From: Sphingopyxis sp. PET50
GTDB taxonomy: Bacteria > Pseudomonadota > Alphaproteobacteria > Sphingomonadales > Sphingomonadaceae
Assembly: GCF_025244705.1 (NCBI RefSeq)
Contig: NZ_CP104207.1
Coordinates: forward strand, 1,240,001-1,304,000
DNA: 64,000 nt
Reading direction: 5' to 3'
In this document: positions 42,112 through 50,964 of the stretch, one piece after another
Layout: every line of letters starts with the position of its first letter
Numbering within the stretch: position 1 is the stretch's first letter
Position numbers and translations under genes: made by a program
Notes under the pieces: model-generated
The model's input: the letters and a program-made list of their open reading frames with translations, nothing else
Databases searched by the model: none
What the model was told of the DNA's origin: nothing

Positions 42112-43447
42112 ATGTCCGATAATGACGAGGTCGCGCGCGGCGCCACCGCGGTGCTGATCGTGCCCGAATGGCATAGCCAGCGCCTGTCGCGCGACCTCGA
42201 CGCGCGCGCCGAGGAGGCGAAGGGGCTGGCGCTCGCGATCGGGCTGGAGGTCGTGGCGGTCTATCCGTTGCGGCTGCGGCAGACACGCGCGGCCACCCTG
42301 CTGGGCGTCGGGCAGATTGAGGCCATTAAATCGGAAGTTGGCGAAGTTGCCGCGCAGCTCGTCATCGTCGATGCGGCACTGACGGCGATCCAGCAGCGCA
42401 ATCTGGAGACGGCTTTCGGGGCCAAAGTCATTGATCGGACAGGATTAATCCTCGAAATCTTCGGCGAGCGGGCAGCGACGGCGGAAGGGCGGCTGCAGGT
42501 CGAACTGGCGCATCTCGATTATCAGGCGGGGCGGCTGGTGCGCAGCTGGACCCACCTCGAACGCCAGCGCGGCGGCTTCGGTTTCCTCGGCGGTCCAGGC
42601 GAAACGCAGATCGAGGCCGACCGGCGGATGATCCGGGGCCGCATGGCGCGCATCCGCAAACAGCTGGAGGAAGCGCGGCGGACGCGGCAGCTCCAGCGGT
42701 CGAAGCGCCAGCGCGCGCCTTGGCCCGTGGTCGCGCTCGTCGGCTATACGAACGCCGGAAAATCCACGTTTTTCAACCGCCTGACGGGAAGTGACGTCAT
42801 GGCGGAAGATATGCTGTTCGCAACGCTCGACCCGACGATGCGCGAGATAAGGCTGCCCGGCATCGACAAGGCGATCTTGTCCGATACGGTGGGTTTCGTC
42901 TCCGACCTGCCGACCGAACTCGTCGCGGCCTTCCGCGCGACGCTGGAGGAGGTCACCACCGCCGACCTGATCGTCCACGTCCGCGACATCGTGCATCCCG
43001 ACAGCGAGGCGCAATATGCCGATGTTGTCGCCATCCTCGATCTCGCTGGGGGTGAACGGGCCGCGGGACGGCGGGGAAGGGGACGCGGAGGCCCCCGCGG
43101 CGATCCCGCAGATCGAAATCTGGAACAAGATCGACACCGCCGATCCCGAGGCGCGTGCCGTCATCGCGGAGATGGCGGCGCGGCGGAGTGACGTCGCGGT
43201 GATTTCGGCGGTCAGCGGCGAAGGCGTCGATGCGGCGCGCGAGCTGATGGCGGCGCAGCTGACCGCGCAGCATAAATTGCACCGGATTTTCCTGGGCTAT
43301 GGGCAGGGCGAGGCGGCGGCGTGGCTTCACGCGCGCGGCGAGGTGCTGGGCGACGCGCCCGAGGGTGAGGGGCATGTGCTGACGGTGCGGCTCGATCCTG
43401 CGGACATGGCGCGGTTCGAGCGACTGTTTCCGGGCAAGGTATCCTGA
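42112..43447 (+). CDS. hflX: GTPase HflX (frame broken)
   Basis: This ribosome-associated GTPase is 444 residues after restoration. The N-terminal domain carries QTRAATLLGVGQIEAIK and the linker GPGETQIEADRRMIRGR. The G domain has G1 GYTNAGKSTFFN, G2 region LFATLDPTMR, G3 DTVGFVSDLP and G4 NKID in EIWNKIDTAD, the latter already past the break. The frame changes at about 43041-43046. Dropping one C gives AILDLLGVNGPRDGG or AILDSLGVNGPRDGG, depending on the base. It follows hfq by eight bases and is probably co-transcribed with it. Confidence 0.93.
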
Positions 43448-43448
43448 T

Positions 43449-43536
43449 CCGTTCGTACTGAGCTTGTTGAAGCGCCGTCCTTTTCCGCGCGACTTGGAAA
43501 GAAAGAACGGCCCTTCGACAAGCTCAGGGCGAACGG
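43449..43536 (+). repeat. Dispersed palindromic repeat, family R2
   Basis: CCGTTCGTACTGAGCTTGTT at one end and ACAAGCTCAGGGCGAACGG at the other form an 88-base inverted repeat with inner arms GAAGCGCCGTCC and GAACGGCCCTTC. A second copy is at 45417-45506. It lies between the converging ends of hflX and mazG and could serve as a bidirectional terminator. The core CTGAGCTTGTCGAAG is widespread in sphingomonad intergenic regions. Confidence 0.8.
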
Positions 43537-43550
43537 GGTGCGGGGTAGGG

Positions 43551-44333
43551 TTAGCTACGCTCCGCCGCCTTGACCGCCTGCCAATGCGCTTCCTGCGCAT
43601 CGAGCGGCAATCCCACGAGACTGCCGCCGGCATCGGCTTCCATGGCGGCAAAGCGTCGCGCGAATTTCCTGTTGGCGTCGCGCAGCGCGCTCTCGGCATC
43701 GACGCCGAGCTTGCGGGCGTAGTTGACGACGGCGAAGAGCAGGTCGCCGACCTCCTCATGGCGTTCGGCATCGCTCGATGCCTCGGCCACTTCGGCAAGT
43801 TCCTCGGCGATCTTGTCGCGCGGGCCGTCGGTGTCGGGCCAGTCGAAGCCGACGCGCGCGGCGCGCGATTGCAGCTTCTGCGCGCGCAGCAAGGCCGGCA
43901 GCGACAACGCGACGCCGTCGAGCGCGCCCTTGGGGCCGTCGGCGGCGCGCTCGTCGGCCTTGATCTGCTCCCATTGCCGCCGCACGTCGGACGTCGTGAC
44001 GTCACCGAAGATATGCGGATGGCGGCGTTCCATCTTGTCGGAGATGGCGGTCGCGACATCGTCGAAGCCGAACAGCCCGCCGTCGGCCGCGATCTGGCTG
44101 TGAAAGACGACTTGGAGCAGCAGGTCGCCGAGTTCGTCGCAGATGGCCGCGGGGTCGCCGCCGGCGATCGCATCGGCGACCTCATAGGCTTCCTCGATCG
44201 TATAGGGCGCGATCGTCGAGAAATCCTGCGCGAGATCCCATTCGCAGCCGCCGTCGGGGTTGCGCAGACGGGCCATGACCCCAAGTAGGCGCTCGATGGG
44301 GGACGGGGGCGATGGGGCGGCATCCTGGGACAT
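43551..44333 (-). CDS. mazG: Nucleoside triphosphate pyrophosphohydrolase MazG
   Basis: This is a 260-residue housekeeping pyrophosphatase with two MazG domains that hydrolyses (d)NTPs to monophosphates. Domain 1 has TIEEAYEVADAI and DELGDLLLQVVFHSQ, with the metal-binding EExxE/D pattern. Domain 2 has EELAEVAEAS and HEEVGDLLFAVVNYAR. The central segment RRHPHIFGDV is a family marker. The gene follows hflX in convergent orientation. Start ATG 44333 is preceded at 12 bases by an AT-rich palindrome. Confidence 0.94.
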   Translation of the reverse strand: MSQDAAPSPPSPIERLLGVMARLRNPDGGCEWDLAQDFSTIAPYTIEEAYEVADAIAGGDPAAICDELGDLLLQVVFHSQIAADGGLFGFDDVATAISDKMERRHPHIFGDVTTSDVRRQWEQIKADERAADGPKGALDGVALSLPALLRAQKLQSRAARVGFDWPDTDGPRDKIAEELAEVAEASSDAERHEEVGDLLFAVVNYARKLGVDAESALRDANRKFARRFAAMEADAGGSLVGLPLDAQEAHWQAVKAAERS

Positions 44334-44344
44334 GAATTTATCCG

Positions 44345-44358
44345 ATAATATATATTAT
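44345..44358 (-). promoter_or_regulatory. AT-rich perfect palindrome just upstream of mazG
   Basis: ATAATATATATTAT is a perfect 14-base palindrome in a GC-rich genome, 12 bases before the mazG ATG. It could be an operator, or contain the -10 element of a promoter giving a very short or leaderless mRNA. A -35 is not obvious. Confidence 0.4.
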
Positions 44359-44407
44359 GTTAAATACGATGTGAGCGGGAGAGAGGGTACTCGTTGCTTC
44401 ATCACCT

Positions 44408-44443
44408 CGTCATTGCCGCGTCGCTTCGCTCCTCGCAATGACG
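44408..44443 (+). repeat. Short R1-type palindromic repeat
   Basis: CGTCATTGC and GCAATGACG are perfect inverted ends around CGCGTCGCTTCGCTCCTC, a collapsed form of the R1 element at 15215-15299. It sits between mazG and the small membrane protein gene, where it may act as a terminator for the latter. Confidence 0.65.
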
Positions 44444-44461
44444 ATGCCCACGATGTCGCGC

Positions 44462-44635
44462 TCAAGTCACTGCCTGCCAAGTCCGGATCACCAGGAACAC
44501 CAGACCGAAGATCGCGACCCACGCCAGCGCCATCCTGACCCAGTCCTTCATCGGCAATTGGCGCGCGACAAGCGCGCTCACCACCAGCGCCAGCGAGCCC
44601 GCGCCCCAGATCAGATGGACGGCCGTATCGTTCAT
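44462..44635 (-). CDS. 57-residue small membrane protein
   Basis: This short gene reads MNDTAVHLIWGAGSLALVVS and then a second span with WVAIFGLVFLVIRTW, so two transmembrane helices are separated by a basic loop (RQLPMKDWVRM). Its ATG overlaps the stop of the upstream MBL hydrolase (ATGA), so the two are translationally coupled. No family recognised. The operon-type overlap and coherent hydrophobic pattern make it a likely real gene. Confidence 0.68.
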   Translation of the reverse strand: MNDTAVHLIWGAGSLALVVSALVARQLPMKDWVRMALAWVAIFGLVFLVIRTWQAVT

Positions 44636-45396
44636 AGTTGCACCTCCAGCCCGTCATAGCCGGGCTCGACGCCCGGCGGCAGTTCGCCGGCAAGGTCGTC
44701 ATAATCCATCGTATTGTCCATATGCGTGATGATCGCGCGCGGACTTCCGACTTTTTCGAGCGCGGCGAGCGACATGGCAAGGTGCGGATGCGTCGGATGC
44801 GGATAGCGGCGCAGGGCGTCGATCACGAACAGGTCGATGCCCTGGAAAAAATCGACCATATCGTCCGTAAACTTTGAAAAATCAGTGGCATATCCGATCT
44901 TGTGCGCACCGTCGCTGAAGATCAGGCCGCTGGCCTTGATCGGACCGTGCGGCATTTCGATCGCCGATACCTCGATCGGGCCGATCGATTGCTGATCCAT
45001 CAAGTCGACGGGATCGACCGATGCCGGATAGCCGGCATTGCCGGCGAAAGCGTAGGTGAATCGCCATTTGAGCGTATCGAGCACATGATCGCGCGCATAG
45101 CAGGGCACCGGCGAGCCGCGCAGGTGCATGACCTGGCGCAGGTCGTCGAGGCCGTGGGTGTGGTCGGCATGTTCGTGCGTCCAGATCACCGCATCGACCT
45201 CGCCCACCTGTGCCGCGAGCAGTTGCAGGCGCATGTCGGGGCTGGTGTCGACGAGGATGCGATAGCCGCCGAGCGAGATCAGGATCGAGGCGCGGCTGCG
45301 CAGATTGCGCGGATTGTCGGGATCGCACTGGCCCCAATCGTTGCCGAGCCGCGGCACCCCCGACGAGGTGCCGCAGCCGAGGATGCGGACCTTCAT
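44632..45396 (-). CDS. MBL-fold metal-dependent hydrolase (PhnP-like)
   Basis: This is a 254-residue metallo-beta-lactamase-fold enzyme. The start is placed at ATG 45396, giving the family opening KVRILGCGTSSGVPRLG; upstream codons run into the R2 repeat. The metal motif is WTHEHADHTHGLDDLR, with further ligands in ATDFSKF and AIITHMDNTMDYDDL. It resembles the PhnP phosphodiesterase group, in which cyclic phosphate esters are hydrolysed; the substrate here is unknown. It lies downstream of tatD, consistent with the common metG-tatD-MBL arrangement in alphaproteobacteria. Confidence 0.88.
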   Translation of the reverse strand: MKVRILGCGTSSGVPRLGNDWGQCDPDNPRNLRSRASILISLGGYRILVDTSPDMRLQLLAAQVGEVDAVIWTHEHADHTHGLDDLRQVMHLRGSPVPCYARDHVLDTLKWRFTYAFAGNAGYPASVDPVDLMDQQSIGPIEVSAIEMPHGPIKASGLIFSDGAHKIGYATDFSKFTDDMVDFFQGIDLFVIDALRRYPHPTHPHLAMSLAALEKVGSPRAIITHMDNTMDYDDLAGELPPGVEPGYDGLEVQL

Positions 45397-45416
45397 GACT
45401 GAAAAACCAAACTCAA

Positions 45417-45506
45417 CCCGTTTGTGCTGAGCTTGTCGAAGCACCGTCCTTCGTTTTGCGGCGTCAAAAGAAAGAACGGCCCTTCGACAAGCTCAGGGCG
45501 AACGGG
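45417..45506 (+). repeat. Dispersed palindromic repeat, family R2 (second copy)
   Basis: CCCGTTTGTGCTGAGCTTGT and ACAAGCTCAGGGCGAACGGG form inverted arms, with the inner part differing from the 43449-43536 copy. It separates tatD from the MBL hydrolase gene on the minus strand, so it is transcribed if these form an operon. Confidence 0.8.
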
Positions 45507-45532
45507 AAAGTGGGCACGGGCACCCTGTGACG

Positions 45533-46309
45533 TCATGGCGCCGCCTTGGAAAAAAGCCTGTAAAAATTGAGGCTTGTCGCTTCGGACAGCGCGTCGCGAT
45601 CTTCTCCGCGCAGATCCGCGAGGAAAGCCAAAGTGTCGGCGACGAAGGCCGGTTCGCCGGTCTTGCCGCGGTGCGGGACGGGGGCGAGAAAGGGGGAGTC
45701 GGTTTCGATGAGCAGCCGGTCCTGCGGCAGCCACTTGGCGGTGGTTTGGAGATCGGCGGCGTTCCTGAAGGTCACGATGCCCGAGATCGAGATATAGAGG
45801 CCGAGGTCGAGCGCCTTGCGCGCGAAGTCGTCGCTAGCGGTGAAGCAATGGATCACGCCGGGGAATGCTGCCCTGCCCATTTCTTCGCCGAGCAGCGCCA
45901 GCGTATCCTCTTCGGCGTCGCGAGTGTGCACAATCACCGGTAGGTTCGTCGCCTGCGCCGCATGGATATGGCGGCGGAAGCTGTCCTGCTGCCGCACGCG
46001 GTCGCTCTTGTCATAATAATAGTCGAGCCCGGTTTCGCCGATGCCGATGACGCGTGGGTGCGCGGCGCGCTCGACGAGCTTGGCGGTGTCGACGTCGGGA
46101 TGATCGTCGGCGTCGTGCGGGTGGATGCCGACGCTCGCCCAGACATCGTCATTCGCCTCGGCGGCGGCGAGCACGTCGTCCCATTCGCTTTCGCGCGTCG
46201 CGATGTTGAGCATCGCGATGACGCCGCGTTCGCGTGCGCGCGCCAGCACCTCGCCCTGCTGCTCGGCGAGCCCCCTGTAATTGAGGTGGCAGTGGGAATC
46301 GACGAGCAT
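45533..46309 (-). CDS. tatD: TatD family metal-dependent deoxyribonuclease
   Basis: This is a 258-residue TIM-barrel hydrolase of the amidohydrolase superfamily. Metal ligands are visible in LVDSHCHLNY, IGETGLDYYY, VIVHTRDAEEDTLALL, GVIHCFTAS and LIETDSPFLAP. TatD proteins act as 3'-5' exonucleases in DNA repair and degradation and as quality-control factors. It follows metG after an R1 repeat and precedes the MBL hydrolase. Confidence 0.94.
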   Translation of the reverse strand: MLVDSHCHLNYRGLAEQQGEVLARARERGVIAMLNIATRESEWDDVLAAAEANDDVWASVGIHPHDADDHPDVDTAKLVERAAHPRVIGIGETGLDYYYDKSDRVRQQDSFRRHIHAAQATNLPVIVHTRDAEEDTLALLGEEMGRAAFPGVIHCFTASDDFARKALDLGLYISISGIVTFRNAADLQTTAKWLPQDRLLIETDSPFLAPVPHRGKTGEPAFVADTLAFLADLRGEDRDALSEATSLNFYRLFSKAAP

Positions 46310-46328
46310 CAGGGAACTCTCAACGTCT

Positions 46329-46411
46329 CGTCAATGCGAGGAGCGAAACGACGCGGCAATCCAGGGCGGTGCAGTGCCGCTCTGGATTGCTTCGCTTCGC
46401 TGGCAATGACG
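46329..46411 (+). repeat. R1-type palindromic repeat between metG and tatD
   Basis: CGTCAATGCGAGGAGCGAAA and GCTTCGCTGGCAATGACG are inverted ends, with inner arms CAATCCAGGGCGGT and CTCTGGATTG. It is the same family as 15215-15299, close to full length. Confidence 0.75.
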
Positions 46412-46433
46412 GAGGGGCCTATGGCAGCAGTCG

Positions 46434-48014
46434 TCATTCCCCTTCCCCCTCTCCCTCGGGCGGTTCGAGGCGCGGGAAGATCGGGACGGGCTGGCCGACG
46501 GTGAAGCCGCTCGCCGCGAGCGTCGCGAACCAGCCGGCATCCGCGAGCGCCGCGGAATCGCGCGCGTCTTCGGCGATGCCCATCTGGTCGAGCAATGCGT
46601 CGGCAGCGGCCGGCACCACGGGGCGGATCGCGATCGCGAGCGTGCGCACCGCCTGGAACAGCGTCATCAGCACCCCGCGCATCCGCTCGGGGTCGGTCTT
46701 GCGCAGCGCCCACGGCGCCTGCGCGTCGACATATTGGTTGCAGGCGAACACCGCGCGGATCCAGTCCTCGATGCCCACCGAGAAAGCGAGCTGCTCGAAC
46801 TCGCGTGGCAGCCGCTCGGTCGCCATGGCGTGGAGGTCGGCGAGCAAGTCCCCGTCGTCCGGCACCGGCTCATAGTCTGCTGAAAGCCTGCCATCCAGAT
46901 TCTTGAAAATCATCGACAAGCTGCGCTGCGCGAGGTTGCCGAAGCTGTTCGCGAGATCGGCATTGGCGGTGCGCACGATCGCCTCGGCCGAATAGCTGCC
47001 GTCCTGCCCGAAGCTGACTTCGCGCAGCAGATAATAGCGCAGCGCATCGACGCCGAAACGATCGGCCAGTTCCATCGGATCGACGACATTGCCGAGCGAT
47101 TTCGACATCTTCTCGCCGCGGTTGAGCAGGAAGCCGTGGCCGAACACCTGCCTGGGCAGCGGAAGCTTCGCGCTCATCAGGAAAGCCGGCCAATAAACCG
47201 CATGAAAACGCACGATATCCTTGCCGATCATGTGGATGTCGGCGGGCCAGAACCGTCCCCATTCGCCGTCCCGGCCGGGGAAACCGAGCGCCGACATATA
47301 GGTGGTGAGCGCGTCGACCCAGACATACATGACATGGCCCGGCGAGCCCGGCACCGGTACGCCCCAGTCGAAGCTGGTGCGCGACACGCTGAGATCCTTC
47401 AGCCCGCCTTCGACGAAGCGCAGCACCTCGTTGCGGCGGCTTTCGGGGCGGATGAAATCGGGGTTGTCGTGGTAGAGCGCGAGCAATTTGTCCTGATAGG
47501 CCGACAGGCGGAAGAACCAGCTTTCCTCGACGGTCCATTCGACTGGGGTACCCTGCGGCGAGAGCCTGGCCTCCCCTTCCCCCTGCGTCAGTTCGCTTTC
47601 GTCGTAGAAGGCCTCGTCGCGGACCGAATACCAGCCTTCGTAGCGATCGAGATAGAGATCGCCATTGGCCTCCATCGCGCGCCACAGCGCCTGCGACGCC
47701 GCATGATGCGCGGGGTCCGACGTACGCATGAAATGATCGAAGCTGATATTCAGTTTGGCATACATCTCACGGAAATATCCGGACATTTCATCGGCGAGCT
47801 CGATCGTCGGACGACCCTGGTCGCGCGCGGTCTGATACATTTTCAGGCCATGCTCGTCGGTGCCGGTGGTCAGACGCACGTCGCGGCCGCGCGCGCGCTG
47901 GAACCGCGCCATCACGTCGGTGGCTATCGCCTCATAGGCATGGCCGATATGCGGGCGGCCATTGGGGTAGCTGATCGCGGTGGTGATGTAGAAAGGGGTC
48001 TTGGTGTCGGGCAT
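46434..48014 (-). CDS. metG: Methionyl-tRNA synthetase
   Basis: This is a 526-residue class I aminoacyl-tRNA synthetase. The HIGH motif appears in YPNGRPHIGHAYEAIATD, the KMSKS loop in GEKMSKSLGNVVDP, and the anticodon-binding helical domain follows with FACNQYVDAQAPW. It is the short form without the C-terminal dimerisation domain and without an evident four-Cys zinc knuckle. holB lies upstream and tatD downstream, all on the minus strand. Confidence 0.96.
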   Translation of the reverse strand: MPDTKTPFYITTAISYPNGRPHIGHAYEAIATDVMARFQRARGRDVRLTTGTDEHGLKMYQTARDQGRPTIELADEMSGYFREMYAKLNISFDHFMRTSDPAHHAASQALWRAMEANGDLYLDRYEGWYSVRDEAFYDESELTQGEGEARLSPQGTPVEWTVEESWFFRLSAYQDKLLALYHDNPDFIRPESRRNEVLRFVEGGLKDLSVSRTSFDWGVPVPGSPGHVMYVWVDALTTYMSALGFPGRDGEWGRFWPADIHMIGKDIVRFHAVYWPAFLMSAKLPLPRQVFGHGFLLNRGEKMSKSLGNVVDPMELADRFGVDALRYYLLREVSFGQDGSYSAEAIVRTANADLANSFGNLAQRSLSMIFKNLDGRLSADYEPVPDDGDLLADLHAMATERLPREFEQLAFSVGIEDWIRAVFACNQYVDAQAPWALRKTDPERMRGVLMTLFQAVRTLAIAIRPVVPAAADALLDQMGIAEDARDSAALADAGWFATLAASGFTVGQPVPIFPRLEPPEGEGEGE

Positions 48015-48060
48015 GGCCGCGCCTTAGCGGGTCGTGGGCGCCGGGGGAAGTGGCCGCACG

Positions 48061-48132
48061 TCGACCCCGCGCAGGCGGGGGCCGCCATCGGCCTTGCGCA
48101 AGGTTGCTTGCGGCCCCGCTGCGCGGGGGCGA
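48061..48132 (+). repeat. GC-rich double hairpin between holB and metG
   Basis: CCCCGCGCAGGCGGGGG and CCCCGCTGCGCGGGGG are two short palindromes of similar sequence flanking CGCCATCGGCCTTGCGCAAG. The element fills most of the 120-base gap between holB and metG and is likely an intergenic repeat or attenuating hairpin. Only this copy of the type was recognised. Confidence 0.4.
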
Positions 48133-48135
48133 CGG

Positions 48136-49116
48136 TTATCGTGCCGCGGCCTTCGGCGCCAGTTCGGCGAGGCAATTGCCGATCTCGAACCCGACCATCG
48201 CGCCGTCGTACGAGCCGCGGATCGCGTCGCGGACGGTGCGCTGCACGCGGTCCCACTGCGCGAGCACCGGCGCGACCTCGGCGACCGGGCGCTCGCGCGC
48301 GAGGCGGGCGAGCAGGCCGGGGACGATGTCGATCACAAGTTCGAGCCTGGGGCGGTTCGACGCGCCGCCGACTTCGCGCGCGAGGGCTTCGCGGAGGCGA
48401 TTGTCGGGGTCGCCCGACGCGGCGATCGCGAGCAGTTTCTTCTCCATCGCGCCGACGTCGCTGTCGATCAGCGCGAGCGCCTTGCCGGGTACGCCGCCCG
48501 CCGCGGCGACGGTCGCGCGCAGCTCGGCCATCTCGGTCATCGGCCGCAATTCATGCAGCCACGCCGTCATGACGTCATGCTCAACCGGTTGAAAACGCAG
48601 GGTTCGGCATCGCGAGCGGATCGTCGGGAGCAGGCGGCCCGGCGAGTGGCTGACGAGGAAGAAGATGGTTTGCGCGGGTGGCTCCTCGAGCGTCTTGAGC
48701 AGCGCATTGGCGGCCGAAGGTTCGAGGTCGTCGATCGCGTCGACGATGATGACGCGCCACGCGCCGAGCGACAGCGAGAAATGCAGCCGGCCCTTGAGTT
48801 CGCGCACCTGTTCGATCGTGATGTTGCGCGCGGGCTCCTTGCCCTTGTCCTTCGCCTGCCGCGCGAGGTGGAGGATTTCGGGATGGTTGCCCGCTTCGAC
48901 GAGGCGATCGGCGGCGGCGTCGCCGGGGTCGTCGAGCGGCGGCGCCTCGCCGATGCCGCCGGGTCCGTGGGTGACGAGGAAGCGCGCGGCGCGGGCGGCG
49001 AAGGCAGCCTTGCCCATGCCCTGCGGCCCGGCGAGCAGCCAGGCGTGGTGGAGCCTGCCCGCGGCCCAGGCTTCGAGGAAGGCGTCCTCGGGGGTCTGGT
49101 GGCCGATCAGAGCCAT
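48136..49116 (-). CDS. holB: DNA polymerase III subunit delta prime
   Basis: This is a 326-residue clamp-loader subunit. The start at ATG 49116 gives MALIGHQTPEDAFLEAWAAG and overlaps the tmk stop. AAA+ features are LLAGPQGMGKAAFAARAAR (P-loop with Ala instead of Ser/Thr, consistent with delta prime not hydrolysing ATP), a DAIDDLEPSAANALLKTLEE box and SRCRTLRFQPV (SRC motif). tmk-holB-metG-tatD is the conventional alphaproteobacterial order. Confidence 0.93.
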   Translation of the reverse strand: MALIGHQTPEDAFLEAWAAGRLHHAWLLAGPQGMGKAAFAARAARFLVTHGPGGIGEAPPLDDPGDAAADRLVEAGNHPEILHLARQAKDKGKEPARNITIEQVRELKGRLHFSLSLGAWRVIIVDAIDDLEPSAANALLKTLEEPPAQTIFFLVSHSPGRLLPTIRSRCRTLRFQPVEHDVMTAWLHELRPMTEMAELRATVAAAGGVPGKALALIDSDVGAMEKKLLAIAASGDPDNRLREALAREVGGASNRPRLELVIDIVPGLLARLARERPVAEVAPVLAQWDRVQRTVRDAIRGSYDGAMVGFEIGNCLAELAPKAAAR

Positions 49117-49730
49117 GGCGTCAGTTCGGCGAGGATGGCCGAGGTCACGGCATCGGGGGCACCGCCCGCGTCGATGACGCGCCAGCGGCCGGGTTCGGCG
49201 GCGGCGATCTCGGCGAAGCGCGCGGCGAGGCGCTGCTGGTAATCGGCCGGCTTGCTGCCCATGCGGTCGGCTCCGGCGGCGTCGCGGACCGACAGGCGCT
49301 TCGCCGCCTCGTCGGCACCAAGGGCGAGCAGGAAGCTCCTGTCGGGGAGCAGGCCTTCGGAGCCGATGCGGTGGAGGGTGAGGATGTCGGTGTCGGTGAG
49401 GCCGCCGCCCGCGCCCTGATAGGCGCGCGAGCTGTCGACGAAGCGGTCGCACAGCACCCAGGCGCCGCGTGCGAGCGCGGGGCGGATCGTGCGCGCGACA
49501 TGGTCGGCGCGCGCGGCGGCGAAGAGCAAGGCCTCGCCGCGCGCAGTCCAGCGATCGTCGCTGCCCTCCAAGAGCAGGGCGCGGATCGCCTCGGCACCGG
49601 GGCTCCCGCCGGGCTCGCGCGTCGTGACGACGTCGATGCCGCGCGCCGTCAGCGCGGTGGCGAGCGCGCGGATCTGCGTCGACTTGCCGACCCCCTCGCC
49701 GCCCTCGAGCGTGATGAAACGGCCGCTCAC
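49107..49730 (-). CDS. tmk: Thymidylate kinase
   Basis: This 207-residue enzyme phosphorylates dTMP to dTDP. GTG 49730 overlaps the dacC stop and gives SGRFITLEGGEGVGKST, the P-loop at the expected distance. Further motifs are TTREPGGSPGAEAIR, CDRFVDSSRAYQGAGGGL (DRY-type loop) and the lid region with DRMGSKPADYQQR. A long upstream open frame exists on this strand but does not belong to tmk. Confidence 0.94.
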   Translation of the reverse strand: MSGRFITLEGGEGVGKSTQIRALATALTARGIDVVTTREPGGSPGAEAIRALLLEGSDDRWTARGEALLFAAARADHVARTIRPALARGAWVLCDRFVDSSRAYQGAGGGLTDTDILTLHRIGSEGLLPDRSFLLALGADEAAKRLSVRDAAGADRMGSKPADYQQRLAARFAEIAAAEPGRWRVIDAGGAPDAVTSAILAELTPWL

Positions 49731-50958
49731 AGCCCGGTGAGCCGGTAGAAGCCGATGCGCGCGCGGTCGAGCCAGCCGCCCGCGGCGACGTCGTGCGCGG
49801 CGAGCAAGGGCGTGGTCTGCGGTGGCAGGCCTTCGGGGGTGACGACGAGCTCGGCGACGCGGGTGCCGCGCGCGACCGGGGCGGCGAGCGGGCTGCGGCT
49901 GCGCAGCGTGGCGCGGTAGCCGCCCGCATAGCCCTTCGGCACGGTCATGCGGACGGGAATGGCGGCCTCCGCCTCGAGCGTGGGCCTTGTCCCCTTCCCC
50001 ACCTCGATCGTGCCGATCTTCGCGCCCGCGGGGACGATCTCGCGGCCTTCCCACGCATCGAAGCCCCAGGCCATCAATCGTTCGGCCTCGTCGCGGCGCG
50101 CCTTTTCGCTGCTCATGCCCGCGATGACCATGATCAGGCGGCGCCCGTCGCGCTTCGCCGAGCCGAGGAAGCAATAGCCCGCCTCCGCCGTGTGGCCGGT
50201 CTTGAGCCCGTCGGCGGCCGGCGAAGCGGCCGAGGATCGGGTTGCGATTGGGCTGGACGATCGGCTTGCCGTCGGGCGCGGTGCCGTGCTGGAGCCTGGG
50301 AATCGAGAAATAGCGCGTGTAGCCCGCGGGATGATCGCGGATCAGCCGGTCGGCGAGCGTGATCAGGTCGGCGGCCGACACCTTGGTCACGCCGCCGTCG
50401 GGCCAGCCGTTGGGCGTGCCGAAGCGGCTCGACACCATACCAATTTTTCGCGCTACCTCATTCATTCGCTTGACGAAAAGTTCCTCGCTTCCATCGATGC
50501 CGACCGCCAGCACCGCCGCGGCGTCGTTGCCCGAGACGGTGATCAGCCCCTTGAGCAGTTCGTCGACGCTGACCTTTTCGCGCGGGCGCAGGAACATGGT
50601 CGAGCCGCCGCTGCTGCCGTTCCATTTCTTCCACGTCGCCTCGTCGACCGTGAAGATGGTGTCGCGCGACAATTTGCCGTCCTTGATCAGGTCGAGCACG
50701 ACATAGGCGGTCATCACCTTCGCCATCGAGGCGGGCGCAAAATGTTTGTCGGCGCCGCGCGAAAAGAGGATCGCGCCCGAATCCATGTCCTTGAGCATCA
50801 CGATCGGCGCCTGCGTCGTGTAGAGCGGGCGGCTGACCGGGGCGGGAGCCTTTTTCGCCGGATCGGCCATGCGGCGCCGTCGAGGGGACGAGCAGCAGCG
50901 CGAGCGCCGCAGCCGCGGCGCCCCCTGCCCTGGCACGCGTGGAAATGCGCCCCGTCAT
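49727..50958 (-). CDS. dacC: D-alanyl-D-alanine carboxypeptidase, DacC type (two frame breaks)
   Basis: This is a periplasmic penicillin-binding protein (PBP5/6 family), about 409 residues restored. The signal peptide (TGRISTRARAGGAAAAALAL) is in a different frame from the body: dropping one base at 50870 (minus strand CCGC[A]TGG) joins VPSTAP to LADPAKKAPAPV. The active site shows SxxK in PASMAKVMTAYV and SGN in TVSGNDAAAVLA. The KTG triad is restored only when one base is dropped at about 50217 (RFAGADGLKTGHTAEAGYCF). A beta-sandwich C-terminal domain follows. It trims pentapeptides in peptidoglycan. It lies downstream of rlpA and overlaps tmk. Confidence 0.92.
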
Positions 50959-50964
50959 GGGCCG

